64,000 nucleotides of DNA from Paracoccus zeaxanthinifaciens ATCC 21588 (GTDB lineage: Bacteria > Pseudomonadota > Alphaproteobacteria > Rhodobacterales > Rhodobacteraceae), in assembly GCF_000420145.1 (NCBI RefSeq), contig NZ_ATUJ01000008.1, forward strand, positions 1-64,000, in the 5' to 3' direction. Position 1 is the stretch's first letter; each line of letters begins with the position of its first letter. Shown here in pieces: positions 1-7,638 of the stretch. A program made the position numbers and the translations under genes. The notes below the pieces were generated by a model. It did not search any database and was not told where the DNA came from. It saw nothing but the letters and a program-made list of their open reading frames with translations.

Positions 1-219
1 AAACACGCCCATCTCGCTCCAGCGCTTCCACCGGTTGTAGAGCGTCTTGGGCGGGCCATACTCCCGGGGCGCATCGCACCACCGCAACCCATTGCGGTTG
101 ATGAAGATTATGCCGCTCAGCACGCGCCGGTCATCGACCCTCGGCTTACCATGGCTCTTGGGGAAGAACGGCTTCAGCCGCTCCATCTGTTCGTCCGTCA
201 GCCAGAAAAGATTACTCAT
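1..219 (-). CDS. IS5-family transposase, N-terminal part (runs off the window)
   Basis: The first 73 residues of a transposase, starting at the ATG at 219 and reading off the left edge. It opens MSNLFWLTDEQMERLKPFFP, continues with a DDRRVLSGIIFI stretch and then LRWCDAPREYGP before KTLYNRWKRW. This is the typical N-terminal helix-turn-helix domain (DUF4096-type) of IS5-family elements common in Rhodobacteraceae. The catalytic DDE part lies outside the window, so intactness cannot be judged. GGGGGCAT precedes the start and gives a weak ribosome site. Its position beside tiny genes and a tRNA fits insertion into an already mobile region. Confidence 0.85.
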   Translation of the reverse strand, partial: MSNLFWLTDEQMERLKPFFPKSHGKPRVDDRRVLSGIIFINRNGLRWCDAPREYGPPKTLYNRWKRWSEMGVF

Positions 220-294
220 GATGCCCCCACCTGTTTGGGAGCGTGAATCACGCCGACAGGACGGCATCAAGAAAATTAATGGGTCCTGACCCTA
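1..294 (-). mobile_element. IS5-family insertion sequence, transposase-start end only
   Basis: The element's end nearest the transposase start appears to lie at about 280-294. There the self-complementary string GGGTCCTGACCC is followed by TAA; read on the minus strand it is TTAGGGTCAGGACCC, the kind of terminal inverted repeat these elements carry. The opposite end and the target duplication are outside the window, so the boundary is good to a few bases only. The small reading frame beginning at 295 starts right at this junction, so its upstream part may have been cut off by the insertion. Confidence 0.65.
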
Positions 295-399
295 ATGCAG
301 GACCGCATCACCGTGCACCACATCGGCACCATCACCATCCAGGGCACGCAGGCCGACATCGCCGCCGCGCTGGCCCGCATGTCAGGGAGGAAGCCATGA
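295..399 (+). pseudogene. 34-residue reading frame abutting the IS end, possibly the tail of an interrupted gene
   Basis: Starting at the ATG at 295 it reads MQDRITVHHIGTITIQG and ends in MSGRKP. Its stop overlaps the next gene's start by four bases (ATGA). The overlap, and a Shine-Dalgarno GGGAGG inside its end that serves the next gene, suggest a real coding frame. The start coincides with the insertion junction, so it is probably the 3' remnant of a longer gene cut by the IS. No family recognised. Confidence 0.4.
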
Positions 400-602
400 G
401 CAGATCCGACGACAAGCGCGAGGCCAAGGCGAAGGTCTATGCGCTGCAGGGCGGCCCGAACCCTTACCCGGAGGGGTCGCGCATGGCGGGCTTCTATGAG
501 AAGTTCCGGGCGCATTATTGGGCCATGGAAGCGCGCTTCGACGACCTGGCCGAGGTCTACGGCGAGTTCAGGCCCGACAGGATAGAAGGGGAGAATGCAT
601 GA
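396..602 (+). CDS. small hypothetical protein of a putative integrated element
   Basis: A 68-residue hydrophilic protein (begins MSRSDDKREAKAKVYALQGG, ends DRIEGENA). The ATG at 396 is preferred over upstream in-frame codons because GGGAGGAA lies five bases before it. It has charged and aromatic residues (FYEKF, HYWAMEARFDDL) that could form helices, no cysteines and no membrane segment. It overlaps both neighbours by ATGA-type junctions, so the three small frames are probably one transcript ending at the terminator near 891. No family recognised; position beside a tRNA and an IS suggests phage or island cargo. Confidence 0.6.
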   Translation: MSRSDDKREAKAKVYALQGGPNPYPEGSRMAGFYEKFRAHYWAMEARFDDLAEVYGEFRPDRIEGENA

Positions 603-832
603 AGGAAGACGGCACGAAGAAGAACGCGATGTGCGACACACTGGATCTCCTGCTGCGCGGCGCGGGGATGATGTTCGTCGCCTTGATCGGCGTGGGGCTG
701 GGGGCACTGGCGTTTGACGAGGGCGTTCTCAACGACACTTCCTACGGCCTGGCGATCCTGCAGTTCATCGGGGGCTCGATTGCCTTGGCCATGACGCCCT
801 ACGCGAAGTCCCGGAACAGACCCGGACCGTAG
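599..832 (+). CDS. small two-helix membrane protein of a putative integrated element
   Basis: A 77-residue protein starting at the ATG at 599, which overlaps the preceding stop (ATGA). After a charged start (MKEDGTKKNAMCD) come two hydrophobic stretches, about residues 22-40 (GMMFVALIGVGLGALAF) and 49-65 (YGLAILQFIGGSIALAM), then a basic tail. Two helices and short length would suit a holin-like or island-encoded membrane protein, but no lysis genes are visible and no family is recognised. The terminator downstream closes the transcript. Confidence 0.6.
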   Translation: MKEDGTKKNAMCDTLDLLLRGAGMMFVALIGVGLGALAFDEGVLNDTSYGLAILQFIGGSIALAMTPYAKSRNRPGP

Positions 833-861
833 CGCGAAACTGGGAAACACATTGGGAAACA

Positions 862-892
862 TTCAGGGGGCTTCTGGCCCTCTGTTTTTTTG
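862..892 (+). terminator. Rho-independent terminator after the small-gene cluster
   Basis: A GC-rich hairpin (AGGGGGC, loop TTCT, GGCCCTCT, with one imperfection) is followed by seven T residues at 885-891. It ends the plus-strand transcript of the three small genes immediately before the tRNA-Phe on the other strand. Confidence 0.7.
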
Positions 893-913
893 CCTTGTAT
901 TTGCTGGGCTTTA

Positions 914-989
914 TGGTGCCCGGAGGCGGATTCGAACCACCGACACGCGGATTTTCAATCCGCTGCTCTACCAACTGAGCTATCCGGGC
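914..989 (-). tRNA. tRNA-Phe (GAA)
   Basis: On the minus strand the acceptor GCCCGGA pairs with TCCGGGC followed by A and an encoded CCA. The D-loop (AGCTCAGTTGGTAGAGC) and T-arm (GGTTCGAATCC) are canonical. The anticodon stem GCGGA/TCCGC encloses TTGAAAA, giving anticodon GAA. The 3' end faces the IS and small-gene region, the side where tRNA-targeting integrases insert elements. Confidence 0.97.
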
Positions 990-1072
990 CCCTGTGGCGA
1001 CTGCTTCGTCGCCGGGTGTGGAGCGGTGTTTAGAAGGGGTTGGCGGGACTGTCCAGACCCAATCTCAACTTT

Positions 1073-1234
1073 TTATCGCCCTTCTTCTTCGTCCGATGAA
1101 ATCTCTTCCAGGGGGGTGCCGGGGATGACGTATTGGCCCCGCAACCACTTGGCCAGATCCACATCCGCGCAGCGCTTCGAGCAGAACGGACGGTACCGTT
1201 CCACGCTGTCCTTGCTGCAGACGGGGCAGGCCAT
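1073..1234 (-). CDS. yacG: DNA gyrase inhibitor YacG, zinc-binding
   Basis: A 53-residue protein with the YacG zinc site: CPVC at residues 3-6 and CSKRC at 18-22, then LAKWLRGQYVIPG and an acidic tail. YacG family members bind one zinc and, in E. coli, inhibit DNA gyrase. The start overlaps the RNase E/G stop by one base (TGATG), so translation is probably coupled. It is last in an infA-maf-rng-yacG run on this strand, an order I expect in this family of bacteria. Length matches the short alphaproteobacterial form. Confidence 0.9.
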   Translation of the reverse strand: MACPVCSKDSVERYRPFCSKRCADVDLAKWLRGQYVIPGTPLEEISSDEEEGR

Positions 1235-2283
1235 CAGCCCTGCCCCGAAGCCAGCAGCGACAGCGCCACGCGGTCGCGCTTGCGCGTCATCTCGAACAGG
1301 CCCATCGCGGTCCAGCCCAGCAGCGTCGCCTCGGCGCCCGACTGGCGGAAGACCGATTGCATCACCTGGTCCAGCGTCGCGCGGTCGCGCTTGGGCATGG
1401 GGGCGAAATCGACCGCGATCTGGCCGCCGATGCCGCGCAGCGCCAGCTGCCGCGGCAGGTCGCGGGCCAGCCCGATATTCGCTTTCAGCCCTGCAGCGGG
1501 CGAGCTGTCGGCCCCGGTATTCACGTCGATCGCAGTCAGCGCCCGCGTCGTCTCGATCCAGGCATGACCGCCGCCGGGCAGCGCGATGCGCGGCGACAGC
1601 AGCTCGTCCACGGCGTCCAGCACGTTGCAGCGCTCGAAGCTGTCATCGCCCTCCTCGACCGAATCGGGCTGGGGGTCGTTCCAGTCCAGCGCCGCCAGTT
1701 CATGCGGGGACGGTGCGTCCAGCAGCAGCTCGGGCCCGCCATCCGCATCGGCCAGGATCTGGTCCGCAAGGCCGGCCAGCTCGGCGATCTCGGCGGCGAT
1801 GTCGTCGTCATCGGCGCCTTCGGCCGCGCTGCGCAGGATCGCGCCATAGGCGCGCTCGCCCATCGCGTCGCGGCCGAGCTGCTCCAGCTCCTCTCGGCGG
1901 GCGGTCTCGCGGATGCGGCGCGAGACGTTGATCCCCGCGGCCCCCGGCGTCACCAGCGCAAGCGCGCCGCGGAAGATCAGCTTGTTCGAGACGGGGATCG
2001 CCTTCCCCTCCTCGGCGACGCCGCTGATCTGCACCAGGATGCTGCCGCCCTCGGTCAGGCCGCGCCGTTCGCGAAGATAGCCGCTGGCCCCGTTCGGCAG
2101 GCGCAGGAACACACCGCCCTGCCCCTTCATGAAGCGCCCGACGGTGGCGCGGCAGATCGCGCCGGGGGCAAGATCGGTGATCGCATCGGGCGCGACCAGC
2201 AGATCGACAAGCTGGCCGTCCTGCATCAGTGCGGCGGCTTCCTGGCCGAAGATGCGGCCCAGAACGATTTCACGTCCCTTCAT
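1234..2283 (-). CDS. ribonuclease E/G family protein (short form)
   Basis: A 349-residue endoribonuclease of the RNase E/G family. The N-terminal part (about 35-95) corresponds to the S1-like RNA-binding segment. The catalytic core carries the two magnesium-binding aspartates, in AIDVNTG (about 253) and IAVDFAPM (about 292). It is much shorter than E. coli RNase E or G and lacks the CPxC zinc-link that joins dimers in RNase E, so oligomerisation must differ. Rhodobacteraceae usually have a second, long RNase E elsewhere; this compact paralogue travels with maf and infA. It overlaps maf by four bases (ATGA). Confidence 0.85.
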   Translation of the reverse strand: MKGREIVLGRIFGQEAAALMQDGQLVDLLVAPDAITDLAPGAICRATVGRFMKGQGGVFLRLPNGASGYLRERRGLTEGGSILVQISGVAEEGKAIPVSNKLIFRGALALVTPGAAGINVSRRIRETARREELEQLGRDAMGERAYGAILRSAAEGADDDDIAAEIAELAGLADQILADADGGPELLLDAPSPHELAALDWNDPQPDSVEEGDDSFERCNVLDAVDELLSPRIALPGGGHAWIETTRALTAIDVNTGADSSPAAGLKANIGLARDLPRQLALRGIGGQIAVDFAPMPKRDRATLDQVMQSVFRQSGAEATLLGWTAMGLFEMTRKRDRVALSLLASGQG

Positions 2284-2882
2284 GCGTTTGCTCCTTCAGG
2301 GGCGGGAAAGATGCCTGCCGATGCAAGCAGGCTGGCGGTTTCCGACAGGGGCAGGCCGACCACGGCCGAGTGCGACCCCTCGATCCAGGGGATGAAGGCG
2401 GCGGCGGCGCCCTGGATGGCATAGCCCCCGGCCTTGCCCTCCCAGTCGCCGATATCGAGGTAACGCTCCAGCGATGCCTCGTCGATGGGACGCATCCGGA
2501 CGCGGGTGGTCACCAGCCTTTCGCGGATGCCGTTCGCGTCGCGCACGGCAAGCGCGGTCAGGACCAGGTGCCTGCGCCCCGACATCAGCCGCATGAAGCC
2601 TGCGGCCTCGGCGCGGTTCTCGGGCTTGCCCAGGATGCGGCGCCCGACGCTGACGGTGGTATCGGCGGTCAGCACGACCTCGTTCGGGGCGACGTCCAGC
2701 GCCTCGGCCTTCTGACGGGCCATGCGGCGGACATAGTCGCGGGCGTTCTCGTGCTGGTGGGGGGTCTCGTCGATATCGGCCGGTCGCAACGCGGCCGGCC
2801 TGATACCAATCTGGGACAGAAGCTCCAGCCTGCGAGGGCTGGCCGAGCCGAGGATCAACCGTTTCGTGGCGATGCCGGCCAT
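2280..2882 (-). CDS. maf: Maf-type nucleoside triphosphate pyrophosphatase
   Basis: A 200-residue Maf/Ham1-fold protein. It has the signature GSASPRR at residues 12-18, the catalytic aspartate region LTADTTVS near 71-78 and the late GGYAIQGAAAAFI motif. Family members hydrolyse non-canonical or pyrimidine nucleoside triphosphates (dTTP/UTP type) to monophosphates, cleaning the nucleotide pool. Some Maf proteins are linked to septum inhibition. It lies 25 bases after infA and overlaps the RNase E/G gene, consistent with one housekeeping transcript. The exact substrate cannot be read from sequence. Confidence 0.9.
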   Translation of the reverse strand: MAGIATKRLILGSASPRRLELLSQIGIRPAALRPADIDETPHQHENARDYVRRMARQKAEALDVAPNEVVLTADTTVSVGRRILGKPENRAEAAGFMRLMSGRRHLVLTALAVRDANGIRERLVTTRVRMRPIDEASLERYLDIGDWEGKAGGYAIQGAAAAFIPWIEGSHSAVVGLPLSETASLLASAGIFPAPEGANA

Positions 2883-2907
2883 CTGCGGACCTCCGTTGGC
2901 GGGGGTC

Positions 2908-3126
2908 TTACTTGAAGCGATAATTGATCCGGCCCTTGGTCAGATCGTAGGTGTTCATCTCGACCTGAACGCGGTCGCCAGCAAGGACGCGGATGCGGTT
3001 CTTCCGCATCTTTCCTGCCATATGCGCAATGATCTCATGGCCGTTTTCAAGCTCGACCCGGAATGTCGCATTGGGCAGGAGTTCCTTCACGACGCCGGGA
3101 AATTCGAGCATTTCTTCCTTGGCCAT
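2908..3126 (-). CDS. infA: translation initiation factor IF-1
   Basis: A 72-residue OB-fold protein beginning [20 protein letters not shown] and ending [10 protein letters not shown], the normal length and ends of bacterial IF-1. It binds the ribosomal A site with IF-2 and IF-3 during initiation. The ATG at 3126 is chosen because it matches the family start exactly; the longer upstream frame adds non-conserved residues. The space up to 3213 presumably carries the promoter for infA-maf-rng-yacG; I see no clear terminator of the upstream gene in it. Confidence 0.97.
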   Translation of the reverse strand: MAKEEMLEFPGVVKELLPNATFRVELENGHEIIAHMAGKMRKNRIRVLAGDRVQVEMNTYDLTKGRINYRFK

Positions 3127-3213
3127 GGTCACTCCATAATGATCGTTCCGCAGGATTCGGAACGCAGAGTAAATGCGTCCGACCGGAGAGGATTTCAAGG
3201 AAAAAGAGCGGGC

Positions 3214-4272
3214 TCACGCCGTTTCACGGCCCTTCGGGGCGCCTTCCTCGGCGGAAGGGGGGCTGCGGAACGGGTCCGGGCGGCTCAGATCGACGGGCGG
3301 GGCGGCGGGGCGCAGGGGCTGTGCGGTATCGGTCGCGGCACGGGACGCGGGGTCCGAAAGGCGCAGCGCGTGGCAGCCCTCGGCCTCGCCCAGGCGTCCG
3401 CGCGACAGGACCTGGCCGTCGCCCGTCTCCAGCGTGGCATCCTGAAGTGCGGCCTTGGGAAGATAGAGAAGCCTGCCCCTCAGCATCGCGCGCAGGTCCC
3501 CAAGCGATACGGTCTTGCGGCACAACACGCCCTGCAATTCTACGACCGCCTCCTGCATCGGGGGCGCAAGGCTGGGGCGCGGAGCCGCCGGTCGGGGCGC
3601 GGGTCGCGCCGGTGCCGTCACGGGGGCCGCAACCTCCTGCCCCTGCGGCAGGATCAGCATGACGCGCCCCTCGCGGACATCGCCCGCGCCCAGCCGGACC
3701 TGCATGTCGATGCTGCGATGGGCCACATCCTCCAGCATCAGCGCAAGGGGGCGGGCATCCTCGAGATGGGTCAGGAAACGGAAGCCCGCGATGGGCGCAT
3801 AGCCGGGGATCGCGCGCATCTCGGATGTCAGCTCGGTCAGGAAGCGGTCGATGAAATCCGCGCACAGGGCCGCATCGCTTCGGGTGGGCCTGCGGCGATC
3901 GAGGGGGCGCGCCGTGACGCGCCCGAGGGCCTGCACCTCGATCAGCGCGGCCGCGACCTCGGGGGACAGCGCAATTGCGCCAAGCTGCTCGCCCGGGCCC
4001 TGAAGCAGCGCCAGCAGCGGCATGTCGGGCAGCAGTTCGGGCAGTTCGGCAAGGGTCAGCACGCCCGGCGTCACCGCAAGCGAACGCAGCGGCAGCGAGT
4101 AGAGCGCCTCGGCCGCGCGACCGATGGCTGCGGCGGCAGCGCGGGCGGGCGTCACCTTGGGCGCGGGCGGCAGATCGGGCGTTTCGGCCGCGACGGGATC
4201 GTCGCGCCGCTTCAGCAATCCGCGCAGCACCGTGCCGCGCGTTTCCGTCCGTTCCGTATCGCCTGCAGTCAT
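3214..4272 (-). CDS. FliM/FliN-type (SpoA domain) flagellar motor switch-like protein, orphan
   Basis: A 352-residue protein whose C-terminal region (about 242-306) matches the SpoA/FliN fold: VVELQGVLCRKTVSLGDLR, then a hydrophobic strand and GDGQVLSRGRLGEAEG. The middle (about 85-205) resembles the FliM middle domain in length and spacing. FliM and FliN form the C-ring that reverses flagellar rotation and binds CheY-P. Here no other flagellar or chemotaxis gene lies within 60 kb, and a long proline/alanine linker (about 213-240) and tail have been added. It could be a flagellar gene scattered away from its cluster, as happens in Rhodobacteraceae, or a protein reused in a non-motile species. 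Confidence 0.7.
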   Translation of the reverse strand: MTAGDTERTETRGTVLRGLLKRRDDPVAAETPDLPPAPKVTPARAAAAAIGRAAEALYSLPLRSLAVTPGVLTLAELPELLPDMPLLALLQGPGEQLGAIALSPEVAAALIEVQALGRVTARPLDRRRPTRSDAALCADFIDRFLTELTSEMRAIPGYAPIAGFRFLTHLEDARPLALMLEDVAHRSIDMQVRLGAGDVREGRVMLILPQGQEVAAPVTAPARPAPRPAAPRPSLAPPMQEAVVELQGVLCRKTVSLGDLRAMLRGRLLYLPKAALQDATLETGDGQVLSRGRLGEAEGCHALRLSDPASRAATDTAQPLRPAAPPVDLSRPDPFRSPPSAEEGAPKGRETA

Positions 4273-4333
4273 GTCACGCCCGAATCGCAGCCCCGTTCGC
4301 GCTCAGCCTGACCCTAATCCGGTTTCCAAACCG

Positions 4334-6973
4334 TTAAGCCTGCTGAACGGGCGGGCGCGCCGGCAGCACGATGCGGAACGCAGCCCCGCCCTGCCCCGGC
4401 AGATAGCTGATCGAACCGCCAAGTGTCTCCATGATCTCCTTGCAGATCGCCAGACCCAGCCCCGCGCCGCCGGCCTTCGCGGGGTCGTTCAAACGCGAGA
4501 ATTTCTCGAAGATCAGCGACTGGCGGCCCGCGTCGATACCGCTGCCATTGTCCACGATGTCGATGACCGCACCCCCGGTATCGGGCCTGCGCACCCGGAT
4601 GCGCAGCGCCGGATAGGGGGCGTCGCAGTATTTCCGCGCATTGCCGATGACGTTGATCAGCACCTGCAGCAGCCGGTCCGCGTCGGTGATCACGCCCAGA
4701 TGCTCGGACGGCAGATCGCGGTCGATGACGAAGCTGCGTTCGGGCCGCGTGGCCGATGCGGCGGCCAGCGCGCGGGCGATCAGGTCGTGCAGGTTCGCTG
4801 CCGTCACCGACAGTTGCGCGCGCCCGCTTTCGAGGACGGACAGGTCCAGAAGGTCGTCCAGGATGCGGGTCAGGCGTCCGGCCTCGTCATGGATGATACC
4901 CGCGAATTTCTTGCGTTCCTCGTCGCTTAGGGACGAATCCTTAAGTATTTCCGAGAATGCCCGGACCGAGGTCATGGGCGTGCGCAGCTCGTGGCTGATC
5001 TGCCCCAGAAAGGCGTCCTTCTGCACCGACAGCGCGGTCAGCTTGTCGTTCACCTCTCGCAGCTGACGGGCGGTGCGGGCCAGCTCGGATCGCGCGGCCT
5101 CGAGCCGCTGCGTCTCCTCCTTGGCGCGGTGGGCCTCGTCGGCGACCTGCAGCAGGTCCGACACCGTCAGCGCGACGCCCCCCGCCACGCGGTCGATCAT
5201 CGCATGCGCGGTGGCCGATCCGATGGACCCTGCCAGCCGCCGTTCCAGCGCGGTCAGGAAGCGCGGCGTCAGGTCGGGCAGGAAGCCGGACTTGCCCTGG
5301 GCCTGCGCCTCGGCCTGGAAATAGCGCAGCGCGGCATCCGGGCCCCAGACGCGGCGGGCCATCGCCAGAAGCGGCTCGGCCCGATCGTCGCCGCGCGCCA
5401 TGCGGCTGTGGCGGATCGGCTCGACCGCGGACACGAAGGACAGGCCCTGCAGACGCTCGACCGGGTCGGGAAAGCCGAAGATCGACACGCCGATGAAGGC
5501 CGCCGTGTTCAGCGCCAGCGACAGCGCGACGGCCGCGGTCCAGGGATCGACCCCCGCAGGGACCGGCAGATCGCCCCCCATCCCGACCGAGGGCAGGAAG
5601 ATCAGCGCCATCCAAAGCGCGAACCCCGTGCAGATCCCCGCATAGGCACCCTTGCGGTTCGCACCCCGCCACAGCAGCCCGCCCAACATCGCGGGCAGCA
5701 CCTGCGCCATGCCGGTAAAGGCCACCAGTCCCATTGCCGCCAGCGCCGCCGCCCCGCCCGAGGCCTGGTGATAGGTCCAGCCCGCCGCCATGATCGCAAG
5801 GATCGCGAGCCGCCGCGCGTTCAGCACGAAGCCACGCAGGTCGTCCGTACCCTCGCCCGCGGGAATCCGCCGCAGCGCCAGCCAGCCCGGCACCAGCCAG
5901 TGGTTCGACACCATCGTCGCCACCGCGATCGCGCATACCACCACCATCGAGGTCGCCGCCGAGAACCCGCCCAGAAAGACCAGCAGCGCCAGAAGGTCCT
6001 GCCCCGCAGCAGCAGGCAGCGTCAGCACGTAAAGGTCGGGGTTGGCCCCCGGCGGCAGGATCTCGGCCCCCATCACGGCGATGGGCAGCACGAACAGCGA
6101 CATCGCGAACAGATATGCCGGAAAGGCCCAGCCCGCGACATGCAGGCGCTCCTCGTCGGCGGCCTCGACGACCATGACCTGGAACATGCGCGGCAGCGTC
6201 AGGATCGCGGCACCCGAGACGAGGATCAGCGCCGTCCAGCGGTCGGGCTGCAGCACCCACCCGCCCGCAAAGCGCGGATCCTGCGCCGCGTCCCCGATCC
6301 GGCGCAGCATGTCCACCGGCCCGTCGGCCAACCCCCATACGACGAAGACCCCAAGCGCCATGAACGCCGCCAGCTTCACCACCGCCTCGAGCGCGATGGC
6401 GGTCACGACCCCGTGGTGGCGTTCGTCGGCGGCAAGGTTCCTCGTGCCGAACAGGATGGTGAACAGCGCCAGCCCCCCCGCCACCCACATCGCGGTATTG
6501 CCAAGCGCTCCGTTCTCGGACGGGCGGCTGGTCGCGAACAGCTCGAACGAGAGGCGCACGGATTGCAGCTGCAGCGCGATATAGGGGGTCGAGGCGATGA
6601 CCGCGATCAGCGTCACGATGGCCGCCAGCCGGTTCGATTTGCCGAACCGCGCCGAGATCAGGTCCGCGACCGAGGTGACGTGATGCATCCGCGCGACCCG
6701 CACCAGCCGCCGCAATCCCCACCACGCGCCGGTGAAGACGATGGTCGGGCCAAGATAGATGGTCGCGAATTCCAGCCCCGACCGCGACGCGTATCCGACC
6801 GCGCCATAGAAGGTCCAGGCGCTGCAATAGACCGACAGCGACAGGGTATAGACCAGCGGGTGGTCCAGCCAGCGCACATGGCCCGCAGCCGCCGCGCGAT
6901 CCGCGGCATAGGCCACGCCGAACATCAGCGCGACATAGCACAGGCAGGTCGCCAGCAGGGCCTCAAACGGCAT
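4334..6973 (-). CDS. sensor histidine kinase fused to a sodium/solute symporter (SSS) domain
   Basis: An 879-residue hybrid. About residues 1-500 form a multi-helix SLC5/SSS transporter-like domain. A linker and coiled coil (about 560-645) follow, then HisKA with the phosphorylated histidine in SHELRTPM (about 661) and a HATPase with NVIGNARKY, DNGSGI and GAGLGLAI. Such kinases (CrbS type) are thought to sense acetate or other carboxylates through the transporter part and control acetyl-CoA synthetase. The ATG at 6973 is chosen because the transmembrane region starts there; the longer frame adds a non-conserved basic peptide. It overlaps the small membrane protein gene by 11 bases and is coupled to a receiver protein. 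Confidence 0.9.
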   Translation of the reverse strand: MPFEALLATCLCYVALMFGVAYAADRAAAAGHVRWLDHPLVYTLSLSVYCSAWTFYGAVGYASRSGLEFATIYLGPTIVFTGAWWGLRRLVRVARMHHVTSVADLISARFGKSNRLAAIVTLIAVIASTPYIALQLQSVRLSFELFATSRPSENGALGNTAMWVAGGLALFTILFGTRNLAADERHHGVVTAIALEAVVKLAAFMALGVFVVWGLADGPVDMLRRIGDAAQDPRFAGGWVLQPDRWTALILVSGAAILTLPRMFQVMVVEAADEERLHVAGWAFPAYLFAMSLFVLPIAVMGAEILPPGANPDLYVLTLPAAAGQDLLALLVFLGGFSAATSMVVVCAIAVATMVSNHWLVPGWLALRRIPAGEGTDDLRGFVLNARRLAILAIMAAGWTYHQASGGAAALAAMGLVAFTGMAQVLPAMLGGLLWRGANRKGAYAGICTGFALWMALIFLPSVGMGGDLPVPAGVDPWTAAVALSLALNTAAFIGVSIFGFPDPVERLQGLSFVSAVEPIRHSRMARGDDRAEPLLAMARRVWGPDAALRYFQAEAQAQGKSGFLPDLTPRFLTALERRLAGSIGSATAHAMIDRVAGGVALTVSDLLQVADEAHRAKEETQRLEAARSELARTARQLREVNDKLTALSVQKDAFLGQISHELRTPMTSVRAFSEILKDSSLSDEERKKFAGIIHDEAGRLTRILDDLLDLSVLESGRAQLSVTAANLHDLIARALAAASATRPERSFVIDRDLPSEHLGVITDADRLLQVLINVIGNARKYCDAPYPALRIRVRRPDTGGAVIDIVDNGSGIDAGRQSLIFEKFSRLNDPAKAGGAGLGLAICKEIMETLGGSISYLPGQGGAAFRIVLPARPPVQQA

Positions 6974-7232
6974 CCGGGTGATCCTCGGCGGCGCGGTTTG
7001 CGGTGGCCTCCGCCCGCAGCAGGGCGCGGTGCAGCGCGAAGACCGCAAGGATCAGCGCGGCCCACAGGCCAAAGAACCAGACGGCCCCCGTGGCAAAGCT
7101 GATCGCGGCGGGCATCCACCAGACCGGCACCAGCATCAGGACCATCGCAAGGACCGGCAGCACGCGCGCCGCATCGCCCAGCCTGCGCCTGCGAAACGAG
7201 GCGCGTTCAAGGAACAGCGGCCGCTCAGGCAC
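6963..7232 (-). CDS. small two-helix membrane protein of the two-component operon
   Basis: An 89-residue protein with a basic start (PERPLFLERASFRRRRL), two hydrophobic helices (about 24-44 and 47-67) and an acidic end. It overlaps the response regulator by 8 bases and the kinase by 11, so all three are translated as a unit. In transporter-type acetate systems a small two-helix protein often precedes the SSS transporter (DUF485 beside ActP). By analogy this may be an accessory subunit of the kinase's SSS domain, but I cannot assign it to DUF485 from sequence alone. Confidence 0.75.
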   Translation of the reverse strand: MPERPLFLERASFRRRRLGDAARVLPVLAMVLMLVPVWWMPAAISFATGAVWFFGLWAALILAVFALHRALLRAEATANRAAEDHPDAV

Positions 7233-7584
7233 GGATCAGCCTTCGGACCAGCCTGCGCAATTCGTCATTGTCGAAAGGCTTGGCCAGGACCGCGTCGGCC
7301 TGCTCGGCGGCCTCGGTATCGCCGCGCGCAGTCAGCATCAGCACCGGCGTCGCCGCAAGCGAGGCGTCGGGCGCCTGCCGCAGGTCCAGCAATATCTCGG
7401 CCCCCGAGCGGTTGGGCAACATCAGGTCCAGGATGACCAGCCGGGGACGGCGCGTGCTGATCGCCTCGACCCCGCCTGCCCCGTCGACATGCAGATCCAC
7501 CTGCCAGCCGTCGCGCGACAGGATGAAGCGGACCGCCTCCGCGATGTTGGGTTCATCCTCGATCATCAGGATGTCAGGCTGCAT
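7225..7584 (-). CDS. response regulator, receiver domain only
   Basis: A 119-residue stand-alone CheY-like receiver. It shows the acidic pocket (IEDEP, residues 8-12), the phospho-acceptor in LDLMLPNRSG (Asp53), the conserved Thr in MLTARGD and the Lys in LAKPFDN. There is no DNA-binding output domain, so it probably passes phosphate on or acts by protein contact. It is the first gene of the receiver-membrane protein-kinase set and overlaps the next gene by 8 bases, making the SSS kinase its likely partner. It starts 54 bases after the ScfR stop, so read-through from the tat operon is possible. Confidence 0.92.
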   Translation of the reverse strand: MQPDILMIEDEPNIAEAVRFILSRDGWQVDLHVDGAGGVEAISTRRPRLVILDLMLPNRSGAEILLDLRQAPDASLAATPVLMLTARGDTEAAEQADAVLAKPFDNDELRRLVRRLIRA

Positions 7585-7638
7585 CCGGCTCCCCTCCGAC
7601 GACGCGCCCGTGATATTGTCCCGCAGGCGGCCCGCTTG

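Noticed and set aside
765..974. Minus-strand frame through the tRNA-Phe
   Set aside because: Its first 20 residues are the translated tRNA. Such frames are a common artefact at tRNA genes.
4306..4319. Second copy of CCTGACCCTAAT, the string seen at the IS end
   Set aside because: It lies in the short gap between the FliM-like gene and the kinase with no transposase or matching repeat around it; a chance match in GC-rich DNA.
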